A stretch of 14,393 nucleotides of DNA from Lautropia sp. (GCA_013813615.1 JACCRJ010000030.1:1-14393), one strand, 5' to 3'. Shown: positions 1 to 9,298, numbered from the stretch's first letter. Notes: a model not told the origin generated them from the letters alone. Numbers and translations are program-made.

Positions 1-285
1 GTGAACCACGATGTCGATTCCGCCGAGCGCGTCCTGCGCCGCCGACACGATCCGGGCGCCGCTGCCGCAAGCCCCGAGATCCATCACCAGGGGCACGGCG
101 CCGGGCACGCGTTCCGCCGCCAGTTCGGTGACGGCGGAGTCCTCCGCCGAACCGTCGACGCCACAGCCGTTGTCCACCATCAGGACCTTGGCGCCGAGCA
201 GCGCCAGCGTCTGGGCAGCCGCAAACCCGATGCCGCGAGCGGCGCCGGTCACGATTGCCCGCCTGTTGTTGAGCCAGTCTGCCAT
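1..285 (-). CDS. SDR-family NAD(P)-dependent oxidoreductase, N-terminal part only
   Basis: The complement of the first 285 bases reads as 95 uninterrupted codons, starting at an ATG (285-283) and running off the left edge. The protein begins MADWLNNRRAIVTGAARGIG. The TGAARGIG segment is the TGxxxGxG dinucleotide-binding turn of short-chain dehydrogenases, placed at residues 13-20 as is normal. An acidic residue (VDNGCGVDG) follows the second Rossmann strand, which favours NAD(H), and the segment ends in GGIDIVVH, where the NNAG motif would come next. The catalytic Ser-Tyr-Lys part is outside the window, so the substrate cannot be told. The sequence before the ATG has a modest AAGGG-like ribosome site. 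The gene lies head to head with the MnmC-like gene, with only 21 bases between the two start codons. The family call is firm; the function is open. Confidence 0.88.
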   Translation of the reverse strand, partial: MADWLNNRRAIVTGAARGIGFAAAQTLALLGAKVLMVDNGCGVDGSAEDSAVTELAAERVPGAVPLVMDLGACGSGARIVSAAQDALGGIDIVVH

Positions 286-306
286 GCCCTTGGTAAGCTA
301 GCACGA

Positions 307-2079
307 ATGGAACGTCTAAGCCCGTCCGCCGCCGGCCGTCCGTCGCCGACTGCGGCAATTGAGCCGTACGGGGCGCGCGATCCGTCTCCTCTTCGCGACG
401 CGGAGATCCAGGTTCAGGAGGAAGACGGGCCGAGCGACGGCAGCCGCCTCCTCGCCTGCCTGCAGGTCTGGGCGCAGCACCGGGATGGCCGGGTGCGGCT
501 GCACTATCGCATGCGCTCGAGCGGCAGCCCCGGCCCCCTTCCGGACGCGGCGCAACTCCACGAGCGCCTGCAGGACCTCGCGCCGCCGCTGCCCGCCGCC
601 TGGCATGAGGCGTTGCTGCAGGGCTGGCCTTTGCCCCTGCACGGCCTGCACCGCATCGAACTGGTGCCGGGCGCGGTGTGGGTGAGCATAGCCATCGGGC
701 TCAAGCCTTCGCTGCAGCGCCGGCTGGACGCGCAGTGGCGAGCGCGGCCCCAGGCACGACCGAACCTGGCGGGCCCCGCCGCGGCGAACCCGCGCCACGC
801 AAGCCCCCCACGTCCGCTGCCGCGTTCCGAAAGTCACGCCGAGGAACAGAAGACGGCTGTCATCGTCGGCGCCGGCCTCGCCGGCTGCGCAATGGCTGAC
901 GCGCTTGCGCGCCGCGGCTGGCGGGTGACCGTTCTCGAACGCAGCGAGCGGATCGGCGGCGCCGTGGCGGGCATACCGCTGCTCGCTCAGCATCCGGCGC
1001 TGTCGCCGGGGGAGGACCGGCGGTCACGCCTCCTGGTCGCCGCGCTGCTTGCGAGCCGGCGCCTGGCGGGCAGGCTCGGCGATGCGATGCACTGGTGCGG
1101 CCGCTTCCAGCCGATGCCGCTGGCGGAAGCACGCATGCGCACCGCCGGCGTTCCGCCATCGATCGCCCAACCGGTTGGGCATTCCGATCCTGGCGTACAC
1201 GGCGTGGAAGGCTGGCAAGGCATCTGGTATCCGGGGTGTGCGATGGCTCATCCGCAGCGCTGGTGGCAACGGCTGCTGCAGGACCCGGCCGTCGAGCTGC
1301 ACCTGTCCCGCAGCGTGGCCGCCGTTCGCGGCAGCGGCGGCAGGTGGCAGGCCCTGGGTCATGACGGCGAAGTGATCGCGTCCGCGGCGGTGCTGATCCT
1401 CGCCAACCAGGCGCAGGCATTCGCGCTGGCCGAGTTGCCTGATGCCGCACGCGGCCGGCTTCGGCACAGCTGGATCCAGGTCGCAGTCGGCACGGCGGCG
1501 GAGGATGGGGCGAAGGAGGGGCTGAAGAATGAGGCGGAGCTTGCGGAACGTGGAGCAGTGTCCCGGCCGCGGATCCTTGGCGGCAGCAGGTACCTCCTCG
1601 AGGATCCGGGCAGGCACTGCGTCATCGGCCCGCTGCGCCCGGGCGAGGACAGGGCGCGTGCGCATCTGCAGTTGGACGGGACGGCGGACATCACCCCGCC
1701 GGGCCTGACGACCGACGATGCGGCTTATCGCTGGCAGCTCAGCGAGCCGGCGGAGCGCCTGCTGCTACGTGACAACCTGCCGATGATCGGCGCAGCCCCT
1801 GACGCTGCGGCAATCATGGCGAGCGCACGACAATACGCACGCAACGACCGCCTGCCCCTGCCTCGCCGGCAGTCGCTGCACCTTCTCACCGGACTCGGGG
1901 GACGCGGGCTGCTCTGGTCGGTGCTCGGGGCGGAAATGATCGCCGCAGCGGTCAACCGCGAGCCACCGGTGGTCGAGCCCGACCTGCAGGATGCCGTCGA
2001 CCCGGCGCGCTTCCTCCGGCGCAGCCTGCGCCGGGCCGCGGCGGGTCAGGCCGAAGGCACGAAGCTATTGTCGTCCTGA
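307..2079 (+). CDS. mnmC: MnmC-like FAD-dependent tRNA-modification oxidoreductase with an eroded methyltransferase domain
   Basis: This 590-residue protein matches the layout of MnmC, the bifunctional enzyme that finishes the mnm5s2U wobble modification of tRNA: its FAD domain removes the carboxymethyl group of cmnm5U and its methyltransferase domain then methylates the amine. The FAD domain is well kept: GAGLAG at residues 188-193, an acidic residue at 211 for ribose, WYPG with a following HPQRWW segment, LRDNLPMIG near 487-495, and GLGGRGLLWS at 529-538 followed by an AEMIAAAV helix. The N-terminal part (residues 1-180) is short. Residues 24-34 resemble the conserved start of the methyltransferase, residues 45-56 (GSRLLACLQVW) resemble its first helix, and 107-116 (WPLPLHGLHR) resemble a late segment. 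The GxGTG SAM loop and the DGFAP-type active-site segment that the family has are absent. MnmC proteins are usually about 620-680 residues. The ATG at 307 is chosen because the frame further upstream is antisense to the SDR gene; no strong ribosome site precedes it. The FAD function is likely and loss of methyltransferase activity is inferred. Confidence 0.82.
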   Translation: MERLSPSAAGRPSPTAAIEPYGARDPSPLRDAEIQVQEEDGPSDGSRLLACLQVWAQHRDGRVRLHYRMRSSGSPGPLPDAAQLHERLQDLAPPLPAAWHEALLQGWPLPLHGLHRIELVPGAVWVSIAIGLKPSLQRRLDAQWRARPQARPNLAGPAAANPRHASPPRPLPRSESHAEEQKTAVIVGAGLAGCAMADALARRGWRVTVLERSERIGGAVAGIPLLAQHPALSPGEDRRSRLLVAALLASRRLAGRLGDAMHWCGRFQPMPLAEARMRTAGVPPSIAQPVGHSDPGVHGVEGWQGIWYPGCAMAHPQRWWQRLLQDPAVELHLSRSVAAVRGSGGRWQALGHDGEVIASAAVLILANQAQAFALAELPDAARGRLRHSWIQVAVGTAAEDGAKEGLKNEAELAERGAVSRPRILGGSRYLLEDPGRHCVIGPLRPGEDRARAHLQLDGTADITPPGLTTDDAAYRWQLSEPAERLLLRDNLPMIGAAPDAAAIMASARQYARNDRLPLPRRQSLHLLTGLGGRGLLWSVLGAEMIAAAVNREPPVVEPDLQDAVDPARFLRRSLRRAAAGQAEGTKLLSS

Positions 2080-2450
2080 TGCTTGCGTTCGAACTTGAGG
2101 AACGTGTAGTAGCCGCAGGTCTTGCCGTTGGGATAGTCACGGCAGACGGCCGGCCGCCCTTCGTAGATGGTGCACCTGCGCTCTTCGGTGTCGAAGAAGC
2201 GGCAGACGGTTTCATAGACCGTGTCCTTCTGGTGGCGCAGGATGCGCTCCGGCTTGCCGTCGTCCATGTAGATCCGGGTGAAGCGGCGGGCGGCGACTTC
2301 GGCAGACACGTTGAAGTACCTGGCAAGGCGCTTGAGGTCCGACGGCTTGACCTCGATGCGCGGATAGCTGCAGCAGTAGCCCGGGCACTTGGAACAGTCG
2401 TAGTGGACCTTCTTCGGCTCCTCTGCGGCGATCTTGTCTTTCTTCCCCAT
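2046..2450 (-). CDS. YkgJ-family cysteine-cluster protein (putative Fe/Zn-binding)
   Basis: A small soluble protein of 134 residues. It carries eight cysteines in the pattern of the YkgJ (CxxCxxxCC) family: C19, C22, C26 and C27 in CSKCPGYCCSYP, then C83, C93, C103 and C112, the last group around RPAVCRDYPNGKTCGYY. Such clusters are thought to bind zinc or an iron-sulfur centre; the biochemical role of the family is not known. The ATG at 2450-2448 follows an AGGGAG ribosome site at a good distance, so the start is secure. The 3' end overlaps the end of the convergent MnmC-like gene by 34 bases. It lies 74 bases downstream of purL on the same strand and could be read from purL or from its own weak promoter. 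No signal peptide or membrane segment is seen. The family call is firm; the function is unknown. Confidence 0.9.
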   Translation of the reverse strand: MGKKDKIAAEEPKKVHYDCSKCPGYCCSYPRIEVKPSDLKRLARYFNVSAEVAARRFTRIYMDDGKPERILRHQKDTVYETVCRFFDTEERRCTIYEGRPAVCRDYPNGKTCGYYTFLKFERKHQDDNSFVPSA

Positions 2451-2474
2451 GTCGCTCCCTGATCAGAAGGCGCC

Positions 2475-2503
2475 ATTCTAGCTCGCGAGCAAGGCTGAAA
2501 ACG
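2475..2503 (-). promoter_or_regulatory. possible sigma70-type promoter for the YkgJ gene
   Basis: On the minus strand a TAGAAT hexamer (complement of 2475-2480) resembles a -10 box and lies 25 bases ahead of the YkgJ start codon. A T-rich stretch, CGTTTTCA (complement of 2496-2503), lies 15 to 17 bases upstream, where a -35 box would be, but matches TTGACA poorly. A perfect 10-base palindrome, GCTCGCGAGC (2481-2490), sits between them. This is the only promoter-like sequence I can see in the 74-base gap after purL. It is a weak guess from pattern alone. Confidence 0.25.
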
Positions 2504-2524
2504 CACGCCTCGCACAAGCCCATG

Positions 2525-5500
2525 CTAAGCGAACTGCGCCCTCGCGTTGTGCCACAGGCGCATCCATGGCGAATGGTCTTGCCCGCTGGCGCGCAGTTCC
2601 GGCGGACACCACGACCACTGCGCAATCCGGAAAACGCGCTCCGGATGCGGCATCATGATGGTGGCGCGACCGTCTGCACTGCAGAAACCGGTAAGCCCTC
2701 CGTCGGAGCCGTTCGGGTTCAGGGGATAGCGCTCCGTCGGCTGTCCATCGCCATCGACGAAGCGCAGTACCGGCACCGCTTCGGCAGCCGAACCCGCCGA
2801 TCGGGCCGACGTTGTCGGACTGCCGGGCGCTGCGAACCCGGCGCGGCCTTCGCCGTGCGCCACCGCAATCGGCAGCCGCCATCCCGCCATGCCCTGCAGC
2901 AGCAGCGACGGCGACTGCAGCACCTCCACCTCGGAGAACCGCGCCTCGTACTGCTGCGACCGGTTGCGCCCGAAGCGCGGCCAGGCCGATGCGCCCGGGA
3001 TCAGGGACTTCAGCTGCGACATCATCTGGCAGCCGTTGCAGACGCCCAGGGACAGGGTGTCCGGGCGGTCGAAGAAACGGCTGAACGTTTCCGCCAGGCG
3101 CGCGTTGAAGAGCACGCTCCTGGCCCAGCCGACCCCGGCGCCGAGCACGTCGCCATAAGAGAACCCGCCGCAGGCCGCCAGCACCTGGAAGTCTTCCAGC
3201 CGGTGCCGGCCTGCCATCAGGTCGCTCATGTGCACGTCGTAGGCGTCGAAGCCGGCGAGGTCGAAGGCGGCAGCCATTTCACGCTGGCTGTTGACGCCCT
3301 GCTCGCGCAGGACGGCAACCCGTGGCCTGGCGCGGCCGGCGACCCTCGAGGGCGCCACGGCCGGCAACGCCTCGGCCAGATCCCGCTCCGCTCCGCCCGC
3401 CACCGCCAGCGGCGGCGCTGCTGCCCCATCCGCCGTCAGCACCAGCGACGCCTCGTTCACCGATTCGGGATCGTCTCGAAGCACCGCGATCCGCTGGCTG
3501 GTTTCCGACCACGCCTGCAGGAGCGCGGCGCGCGGCGCGCTGAAGATGCACCGGGCGTCGGAATGGATCTCGACGACATCGCGCTGATTGGGCGCGCCCA
3601 GGACATGCGAATGCGCCGACAGGCCGTGCTCGCGGAGCAGTCCCAGCATGCGGTCGCGGTCGTCCCGCGCCACCTGCACCACCGCACCGATCTCCTCGTT
3701 GAACAGGGCGCGCAGTGCAAGTTCGGCGCGCTGGACCGAGACCTGTTCCGGCCTGATCTTGAAATCGCCCCAGTCGGCGGCATGCGGATCGATGGTCAGC
3801 ATGTCGATGTTGATCGACAAGCCGCAATGCCCCGCAAACGCCATTTCGCAGAGGGTTGCGAACAAGCCGCCGTCCGATCGGTCGTGATAGGCGAGCAGCA
3901 GACCGCGGGTGCGCGCTTGGCGGATTGCCGCATAGAGCCTGACCAGGAGGCCGGGCGCCTCGAGGTCGGGCGCCGGGTCGCCGTGGCGGCCGCTCACCTG
4001 CGCGAGCGCCGAGGCCCCGAGACGCTGGCGGCCCTGGCCCAGGTCGACAAGGATCAGGCTGGTATCGGCACTGGCCGACAGCTGCGGCGTAAGGGCCTCG
4101 CGGACATCCGCCACCGACGCATGTGCCGTCGCCACCAGCGAAACCGGCGAGCCCACCTCCACCGTCCCGCCGTCTGCCTGCCAGCGCGTGCGCATCGACA
4201 GCGAGTCCTTCCCGACCGGAATGCTGATGCCAAGCGACAAGCACAGCTCGGATGCAGCTTTCACCGCCACGAACAGGTCCGCGTCGTTTTCCGGCGTGCC
4301 GCAGTTGGCCATCCAGTTGGCTGAGAGCTTGACCGCCGCGATCGAGGCGGGACAGGCGGACAGCAGGTTGGTCAGCGACTCCGCGATCGCGAGGCGTGAA
4401 GCGGCGGCCGCATCGAGGGTGGCGACCGGCGAACGCTCGCCGATTGCCAGTGCATCGCCTGCGTGGCCACGGTAATCGAGCAGCCCGACCGCGCAATCGG
4501 CAACCGGCACCTGCCAGGGCCCCACCATCTGGTCGCGCGCCGTCAGCCCGCCGACCGTCCGGTCGCCGATGCTGATCAGGAACGACTTGCTCGCGACCGC
4601 CGGCAGGCGCAGCACCGACAACCCCACTTCGGCAAGGTCGAGTTCGAAGAGATCGCAAGCCTGCCCGGTCTGCCTCACGGCGCCTGCCGCAGGCTGCGCC
4701 GCGCGTGTCCTGCCCTGACGGTGCATGCGCGGCGCGTTGCCGAACAGCACATCCATCGTCATGTCGACCGCAAGACTGTCGCCCGGGCCGGCCAGCTGCA
4801 GCGTCTGCTCGTGAAGTGTTCGCCCGAGCACCTGGAACGGACAGCGCTCGCGCTCGCACAGGTACTGCAGCAGAGACAGCCGCTCCGGCGCCACCGCGAG
4901 GACGTATCGCTCCTGGGACTCGTTGCACCACACTTCCGCCGCCGACATCCCGGTCTCGAGAACGGGGATCTGCTCCAGCTCGAACCGGGCGCCGCGGCCC
5001 GAGCCGTGCGCCAGTTCCGGGAGCGCGTTGGACAACCCCCCGGCCCCGACGTCGTGGATCGACAGGATCGGGTTGGTTTCGCCGAGCCCGCGGCAGGCGT
5101 CGATCACCTCCTGGGCACGTCGCTGCATCTCGGCATTGGCCCGTTGCACCGACGCGAAGTCGAGCTCGGCGCTGTTGCTGCCCACGCCCATGCTCGAGGC
5201 GGCGCTTCCGCCCAGGCCGATCCGCATCCCCGGGCCGCCCAGCTGCGCCAGCAGGGTGCCCGGCGGCAGGTCCAGCTTCGACTGATGCTCCTCGTTGACC
5301 GAGCCGCCCCCGCCCGCCAGCATGATCGGCTTGTGATAACCGAATCCCGCCAGGCCGCCGGGACCGCTGGCCTGCAGCGGCGTTTCGTAGGTGCGGAAAT
5401 AGCCGAGCAGGTTCGGCCTGCCGAACTCGTTGTTGAAGGCCGCTCCGCCGAGCGGGCCCTCGATCATGATCGCCAGCGGCGTGGCGATCGTGTCGGGAGG

Positions 5501-6616
5501 GGACGTATGGACGTCCCGGGCCTGCTCCCACGGCTGCGGCCAGCCCGGCAGCCTCAGGTGGGAGACGGTGAAGCCGGTAAGGCCATAGCGCGGCGTGCCG
5601 CCCCGTCCAGTGGCGCCCTCGTCGCGGATCTCGCCGCCGGCGCCGGTCGCCGAGCCGGGATGCGGCGCAATCGCTGTCGGATGGTTGTGCGTTTCGACCT
5701 TCAGCAGGTGCTGGACCTGTTTCTCTGCCCAGCGGTAGCGGCCGTTGCCGCCGTCAGCCTGCCCGGGTCCCCAGGTGCTGACCAGGCTGCCGGTGAGGAT
5801 GGCGGCGTTGTCCGAGTAGGCCACCGCCGTTCCACGAGGCTGCGCCGCATGCGTCGCCTTGATCATGCCGAACAGCGACGACGGCTGCTCGAAACCGTCG
5901 ATGGAGAACCGGGCGTTGAATATCTTGTGCCGGCAATGCTCGGAATTGGCCTGGGCGAACATCATCAGCTCGACGTCGGTGGGATCCCGGTTAATTGCGG
6001 TATAGGCCTCGACCAGGTAGTCCACCTCGTCGTCCGAGAGCGCGAGCCCGTACTCCTTGTCCGCGGCGAGCAGCGCGTTGCGGCCTTGCGCAAGCAGCGG
6101 CACATGCGACAGCAGCTTGCCCTGCAGAGGCGCGAACAAGCGGCCAGGATCGGGAGGCTCGGCGAACCAGCTCTGCGTCATCCGGTCGTGCAGCAAGGCG
6201 GCCAGCCGCCGGAGCTCCGGCGCCTGCGGCATGGCGCGGCGGTCTGACCCGCCGATGCCACCCTTGCGGATGAGGCCGTAATGGATCCCGCGCTCGATGC
6301 GCTCGATCCAGCTCATCCCGCAGTTGTGGGCGATGTCGGTCGCCTTCGTCGACCAGGCCGACAAGGTGCCGAGTCGGGCGGTGACGTAGATCGAGAAAAC
6401 CGTGTCGCTCGGCGGCTCCGGCGGCGCTTCATCCAGCAGCGCCTGCAGGCGCCGCTGGTCGTCGTCCAGGAGCCCCTCGCTGCTGGCGGCCAGGTAGAAG
6501 TGGCGGGCTTCGATCCGGCTCAGGGAGGCGTCGACCGCCTGCAGCCTGCCCAGCAGGGACCGCGCTTCATGCCGGCCCAGGGCATCGCTGCCAGGCAGTA
6601 CGTAGTAAAAGGACAT
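2525..6616 (-). CDS. purL: phosphoribosylformylglycinamidine synthase (FGAM synthase), single-chain type
   Basis: This enzyme converts FGAR plus glutamine and ATP to FGAM, the fourth step of de novo purine synthesis, in the cytoplasm. The 1,363-residue chain starts [14 protein letters not shown] and has the full large-PurL order: an N-terminal PurS-like domain, a linker with [14 protein letters not shown], two AIR-synthase-type halves (first with [16 protein letters not shown] and GATGRGG, second with [10 protein letters not shown] and HDRSDGG), and a glutaminase domain from about residue 1,090. The glutaminase triad is intact: Cys1193 in GVCNGCQ, and His1324 and Glu1326 in PHPER. E. coli PurL is 1,295 residues; the extra length is spread over alanine/serine-rich linkers. 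A GGTGG ribosome site seven bases before the ATG supports the start. The gene follows otsB by 30 bases on the same strand, which suggests shared transcription. The long open frames on the opposite strand are GC-rich shadows. Confidence 0.98.
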   Translation of the reverse strand: MSFYYVLPGSDALGRHEARSLLGRLQAVDASLSRIEARHFYLAASSEGLLDDDQRRLQALLDEAPPEPPSDTVFSIYVTARLGTLSAWSTKATDIAHNCGMSWIERIERGIHYGLIRKGGIGGSDRRAMPQAPELRRLAALLHDRMTQSWFAEPPDPGRLFAPLQGKLLSHVPLLAQGRNALLAADKEYGLALSDDEVDYLVEAYTAINRDPTDVELMMFAQANSEHCRHKIFNARFSIDGFEQPSSLFGMIKATHAAQPRGTAVAYSDNAAILTGSLVSTWGPGQADGGNGRYRWAEKQVQHLLKVETHNHPTAIAPHPGSATGAGGEIRDEGATGRGGTPRYGLTGFTVSHLRLPGWPQPWEQARDVHTSPPDTIATPLAIMIEGPLGGAAFNNEFGRPNLLGYFRTYETPLQASGPGGLAGFGYHKPIMLAGGGGSVNEEHQSKLDLPPGTLLAQLGGPGMRIGLGGSAASSMGVGSNSAELDFASVQRANAEMQRRAQEVIDACRGLGETNPILSIHDVGAGGLSNALPELAHGSGRGARFELEQIPVLETGMSAAEVWCNESQERYVLAVAPERLSLLQYLCERERCPFQVLGRTLHEQTLQLAGPGDSLAVDMTMDVLFGNAPRMHRQGRTRAAQPAAGAVRQTGQACDLFELDLAEVGLSVLRLPAVASKSFLISIGDRTVGGLTARDQMVGPWQVPVADCAVGLLDYRGHAGDALAIGERSPVATLDAAAASRLAIAESLTNLLSACPASIAAVKLSANWMANCGTPENDADLFVAVKAASELCLSLGISIPVGKDSLSMRTRWQADGGTVEVGSPVSLVATAHASVADVREALTPQLSASADTSLILVDLGQGRQRLGASALAQVSGRHGDPAPDLEAPGLLVRLYAAIRQARTRGLLLAYHDRSDGGLFATLCEMAFAGHCGLSINIDMLTIDPHAADWGDFKIRPEQVSVQRAELALRALFNEEIGAVVQVARDDRDRMLGLLREHGLSAHSHVLGAPNQRDVVEIHSDARCIFSAPRAALLQAWSETSQRIAVLRDDPESVNEASLVLTADGAAAPPLAVAGGAERDLAEALPAVAPSRVAGRARPRVAVLREQGVNSQREMAAAFDLAGFDAYDVHMSDLMAGRHRLEDFQVLAACGGFSYGDVLGAGVGWARSVLFNARLAETFSRFFDRPDTLSLGVCNGCQMMSQLKSLIPGASAWPRFGRNRSQQYEARFSEVEVLQSPSLLLQGMAGWRLPIAVAHGEGRAGFAAPGSPTTSARSAGSAAEAVPVLRFVDGDGQPTERYPLNPNGSDGGLTGFCSADGRATIMMPHPERVFRIAQWSWCPPELRASGQDHSPWMRLWHNARAQFA
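5500..5517. other. short perfect stem-loop inside purL
   Basis: GGGACGT, a four-base loop ATGG, then ACGTCCC form a perfect seven-base stem within the coding sequence. On the minus strand it encodes the residues around RDVHTSP. This falls where the protein is about four residues longer than I recall for E. coli PurL, between the QPWE and TEGPLGG-type motifs. It could be chance in GC-rich DNA or the trace of a small palindromic insertion. Confidence 0.35.
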
Positions 6617-6646
6617 TGCGGAACCACCAGGCTGATCAGCCGGCGA

Positions 6647-7447
6647 TTATAGATTCCGCGAAAGCCGTCCCAGCCGTCCCAGCACTTCGATCACCCCGTC
6701 GACGCCGTGGACGCAGGCACGCGCGGCGCTGGCTTCACCGCCCTGGTTCGCTTCGTCGTCCCAGACCCGCACCGTCAGCCAGTCCGGCGGCGCGCGCTCG
6801 AAGACCCGCTCGTCGGTGACGTCGTCGCCGATGAAGATGACCGAGCCCGCGCCGAACCGGCCTTGCAGTTCCTCCACGGCCTCGTATTTGGTCACCAGGC
6901 CCGGCGCCATCAGGTTGAGCACGAACTTGCCTTCGATGATCTCCGGCGGCGGCCGCAGCTGCGAGACCAGTTCCAGGAGCTTCAGGCGCGCCATCTCGCG
7001 ATCGGCCATCAGCCGGTAGTGGATCGACAGGGACAGCACCTTGGACTCGAACGCAATGCCCTCCCCCATCTGCGCCAGCGGCGCCGCCAGATCCGCTGCC
7101 CAGGCCAGGCAGACCTGCCCGGGATCCAGGCCGGCCGAAGCACGATCGATCGACACGCTGGGTCGCTCCCCGGGCAGCCATTCGTTGCCGTGGTTACCCA
7201 CCAGCGTGACGCCGGTCAGGGGCACCCGGGCCGCCAGGTCGACGATGCCGCGGCCGGAGACGATCGCCACCGGCATCATCGCCATCAGCGGCCCCAGCAG
7301 CGGCGGCACGCGTGGATCCATCGTCGCCGCGGCCGGCTGCGGCACCAGGGGAGAGAGCGTGCCGTCGAAATCGAGCGCGAGCAACGGTCTGTTGCGCAGG
7401 CACTCCAGCAGGAGTGCGTCGCCGGCAGCGGATTGAAGATGGATCAT
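6647..7447 (-). CDS. otsB: trehalose-6-phosphate phosphatase
   Basis: This HAD-superfamily enzyme removes the phosphate from trehalose-6-phosphate to release trehalose. The 266-residue protein has the HAD motifs in order: LALDFDGTLSP, with nucleophile Asp26 and general acid Asp28; SGR near 64-66; VGNHGNEW at 83-90, typical of OtsB cap-domain enzymes; and IFIGDDVTDERVF, with the magnesium-binding Asp208/Asp209 and Asp212. Its length is normal for the family. The start ATG at 7447-7445 is preceded by an AGGGCGG-like ribosome site. It follows otsA by 24 bases on the same strand and precedes purL by 30, so otsA-otsB are surely one operon and purL may be part of it. No signal peptide is present; it acts in the cytoplasm. 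Confidence 0.96.
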   Translation of the reverse strand: MIHLQSAAGDALLLECLRNRPLLALDFDGTLSPLVPQPAAATMDPRVPPLLGPLMAMMPVAIVSGRGIVDLAARVPLTGVTLVGNHGNEWLPGERPSVSIDRASAGLDPGQVCLAWAADLAAPLAQMGEGIAFESKVLSLSIHYRLMADREMARLKLLELVSQLRPPPEIIEGKFVLNLMAPGLVTKYEAVEELQGRFGAGSVIFIGDDVTDERVFERAPPDWLTVRVWDDEANQGGEASAARACVHGVDGVIEVLGRLGRLSRNL

Positions 7448-7471
7448 GAAACGCCGCCCTACTTGCCCGGC

Positions 7472-9298
7472 TCAGGCGGGTTTGCGCAGGTCCACGATGT
7501 TGGCCCCGCGGCTGATCCGCGCTTCCACCCGGATCCGGCGGCGCAGCTTGCCCGCGTCCAGCAGCATGCGGCCCGCCCAGCGATAGACATTGAATTCGCG
7601 CACCAGCTGCCGCATGCTGCGCATGCGGACCTCCTGCTCGTGCTCCGGCATGCTGATCGCGTCGTACAAGGCGTCCGCGACCTGGTCGATGTGGTAGGGG
7701 TTGACGATCAAGGCGTCGAGCAGTTCTCGCGACGCCCCGGCAAACTGGCTCAGGATCAGCACGCCGCGCTCGTCGTCATGCGCCGCGACGAACTCCTTGC
7801 TCACCAGGTTCATGCCGTCGTGCAGGCTGGTCACCATGCAGACGTCCGCGGCACGGAAGTATTCGAGCACCGCCTCCGCGCCGTGATGCTCGATCAGCAG
7901 CAGGATCGGCTCATGTCCATCCTTGCCGAAGCGCTGGTTGACGGCGTCCGCCGCCGCCCGCACTTCTGTTTCGAAGCGCATGTATTCAGGCAGCGACGAA
8001 CGCGTCGGCGCCGCGACCTGGATCATGGTGAAGTTGCCGACCCACTCCGGATGGACCTCCAGCAGGCGCTCCACCGAGCGGATCCGCTCGACGATGCCCT
8101 TGGTGTAGTCGAGGCGGTCCACGCCGATGGCAAGCCGGTGCCCGGCGGGGAGTCGGTGCTTTTCGCGTACCCGCCGGCGCAATGACGGAAAGGCGGCGCG
8201 GTCCAGCGGCTCCGGCCAGGCGACCGAGATGGGATAGGCATGGACATGCGTGAGGCTGCCGGCGACGCTGATGGTCGACGTCTCGGGCTCTATCCGCGCT
8301 TCCATGAAACGGTCCACCGTCTCGATGAAGTTCTTGCAGTGATAGGAGGTGTGGAAGCCGAGTATGTCGCTGCCGAGCATGCCCTCGAGGATCTCCTCCT
8401 TCCAGGGGCAGATGCTGAAGGATTCGAAATTCGGCCAGGGGATGTGCCAGAACGTGATGATCGTCGCGTCCGGCAGCAGCCTGCGGATCATCGCCGGCGC
8501 AAGCGCGAAGTGGTAGTCGTGGATGAGGACGATCGGGTCCGGCGTCTTCGCCTCCTTGACCACGGCATCGGCGAAGCGCTGGTTGATTTCACGGTAGCAG
8601 AGCCAGTCGCCGGTCCTGAAGACCGGGCGCACATGCGCCACATGACACAGCGGCCAGAGCCCCTCGTTGGCGAAGCCGTAGTAGTAGCCCTTCTCTTCCG
8701 CCTCCGTCAGCCAGATCCGCCGCAAGGTGTAGCTCGGCGACTGCGGCGGCACCCTGACACGATCGAATTCGTCGACGACGTCCCTGTCCGCCGACCCGCT
8801 GCCCTGTGCGATCCAGGTACCGGAACAGGCGCGCATCACCGGCTCGACCGCGGTGACCAGGCCGCTGGCGGGACGCTGGCAGGCCACGCTGCCGTTCTCG
8901 CCGCGCTGGTGGATGTAGGGTTCGCGGTTGGAGACCACGATCACCTCGTCCGCGGGGAAATTGTTCCTGAGCAGCGCCCGCAGGCCCTCGGGGCTCCACT
9001 GCGTCACCGACTCGGCATGCTCGCTTCGGGCGCCATCAACTTCGCGCAGGAGGCGCTGCAGGTCCCGCACGAGCGGCTTGAGGCCCGCGCTGCTCCTGCC
9101 CGGCCGATCCAGGTCGTCCAGGTCGTGGTCTTGCGGCGCCCCGCGCGCCGGCTGGGCGGTTGAGGCGGTTGAGGCGGTTGAGGCCGTTGACCCGGTGCGG
9201 TCGCCGCGGCCATCGGCCCGCCCGTAAGCGGACAGCTGTGCGATCAACTTGCGGCTGATACTTCTTGCTTGGTCGAATAGTTGGCTCAATGTCGGCAC
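7472..9298 (-). CDS. otsA: trehalose-6-phosphate synthase (GT20) with long N-terminal extension
   Basis: This GT20 glycosyltransferase joins UDP-glucose and glucose-6-phosphate into trehalose-6-phosphate, the substrate of OtsB encoded just downstream. The catalytic domain spans about residues 117-590: VVSNREPY at 121-128, [14 protein letters not shown] at 260-263, [17 protein letters not shown] at 392-401 with the phosphate-binding Arg395 and Lys400, and [12 protein letters not shown] at 491-502, where E. coli has RDGMNL. OtsA proteins are usually about 460-490 residues; this one has some 115 extra at the N-terminus, including a fourfold Ser-Thr-Ala repeat (37-48), an Asp-rich patch and a helical stretch near 72-93. 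The start used is a GTG (9298-9296) without a clear ribosome site; a TTG at 9289 is an alternative. The extension is in frame and open throughout, but its translation is not proven. Confidence 0.93.
   Translation of the reverse strand: MPTLSQLFDQARSISRKLIAQLSAYGRADGRGDRTGSTASTASTASTAQPARGAPQDHDLDDLDRPGRSSAGLKPLVRDLQRLLREVDGARSEHAESVTQWSPEGLRALLRNNFPADEVIVVSNREPYIHQRGENGSVACQRPASGLVTAVEPVMRACSGTWIAQGSGSADRDVVDEFDRVRVPPQSPSYTLRRIWLTEAEEKGYYYGFANEGLWPLCHVAHVRPVFRTGDWLCYREINQRFADAVVKEAKTPDPIVLIHDYHFALAPAMIRRLLPDATIITFWHIPWPNFESFSICPWKEEILEGMLGSDILGFHTSYHCKNFIETVDRFMEARIEPETSTISVAGSLTHVHAYPISVAWPEPLDRAAFPSLRRRVREKHRLPAGHRLAIGVDRLDYTKGIVERIRSVERLLEVHPEWVGNFTMIQVAAPTRSSLPEYMRFETEVRAAADAVNQRFGKDGHEPILLLIEHHGAEAVLEYFRAADVCMVTSLHDGMNLVSKEFVAAHDDERGVLILSQFAGASRELLDALIVNPYHIDQVADALYDAISMPEHEQEVRMRSMRQLVREFNVYRWAGRMLLDAGKLRRRIRVEARISRGANIVDLRKPA
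9155..9190. repeat. 9-base tandem repeat, four units, coding for (Ser-Thr-Ala)4 in OtsA
   Basis: On the plus strand the unit GGCGGTTGA occurs three times in a row, followed by a fourth copy with one change (GGCCGTTGA). Read on the minus strand each unit gives Ser-Thr-Ala. Because the unit is a multiple of three, slippage would lengthen or shorten the OtsA extension without a frameshift. Confidence 0.92.

Noticed and set aside
1..306. Upstream extension of the MnmC-like frame to the window start
   Set aside because: The frame is open but antisense to a clear SDR N-terminus, and its translation has no similarity to the MnmC methyltransferase N-terminus.
2522..6247. Two very long open frames on the plus strand (about 600 and 594 codons) opposite purL
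   Set aside because: They are antisense to a fully recognisable PurL, have arginine/histidine/glutamine-rich composition typical of shadow frames in GC-rich DNA, and show no family motifs.
6630..6641. GGCTGATCAGCC palindrome between otsB and purL as a terminator
   Set aside because: No loop and no following T-run on the minus strand, so it is not a convincing intrinsic terminator.
6707..8185. 492-codon plus-strand open frame across otsB and otsA
   Set aside because: Antisense shadow of two clear genes; composition rich in His, Arg and Gln with no known domain.
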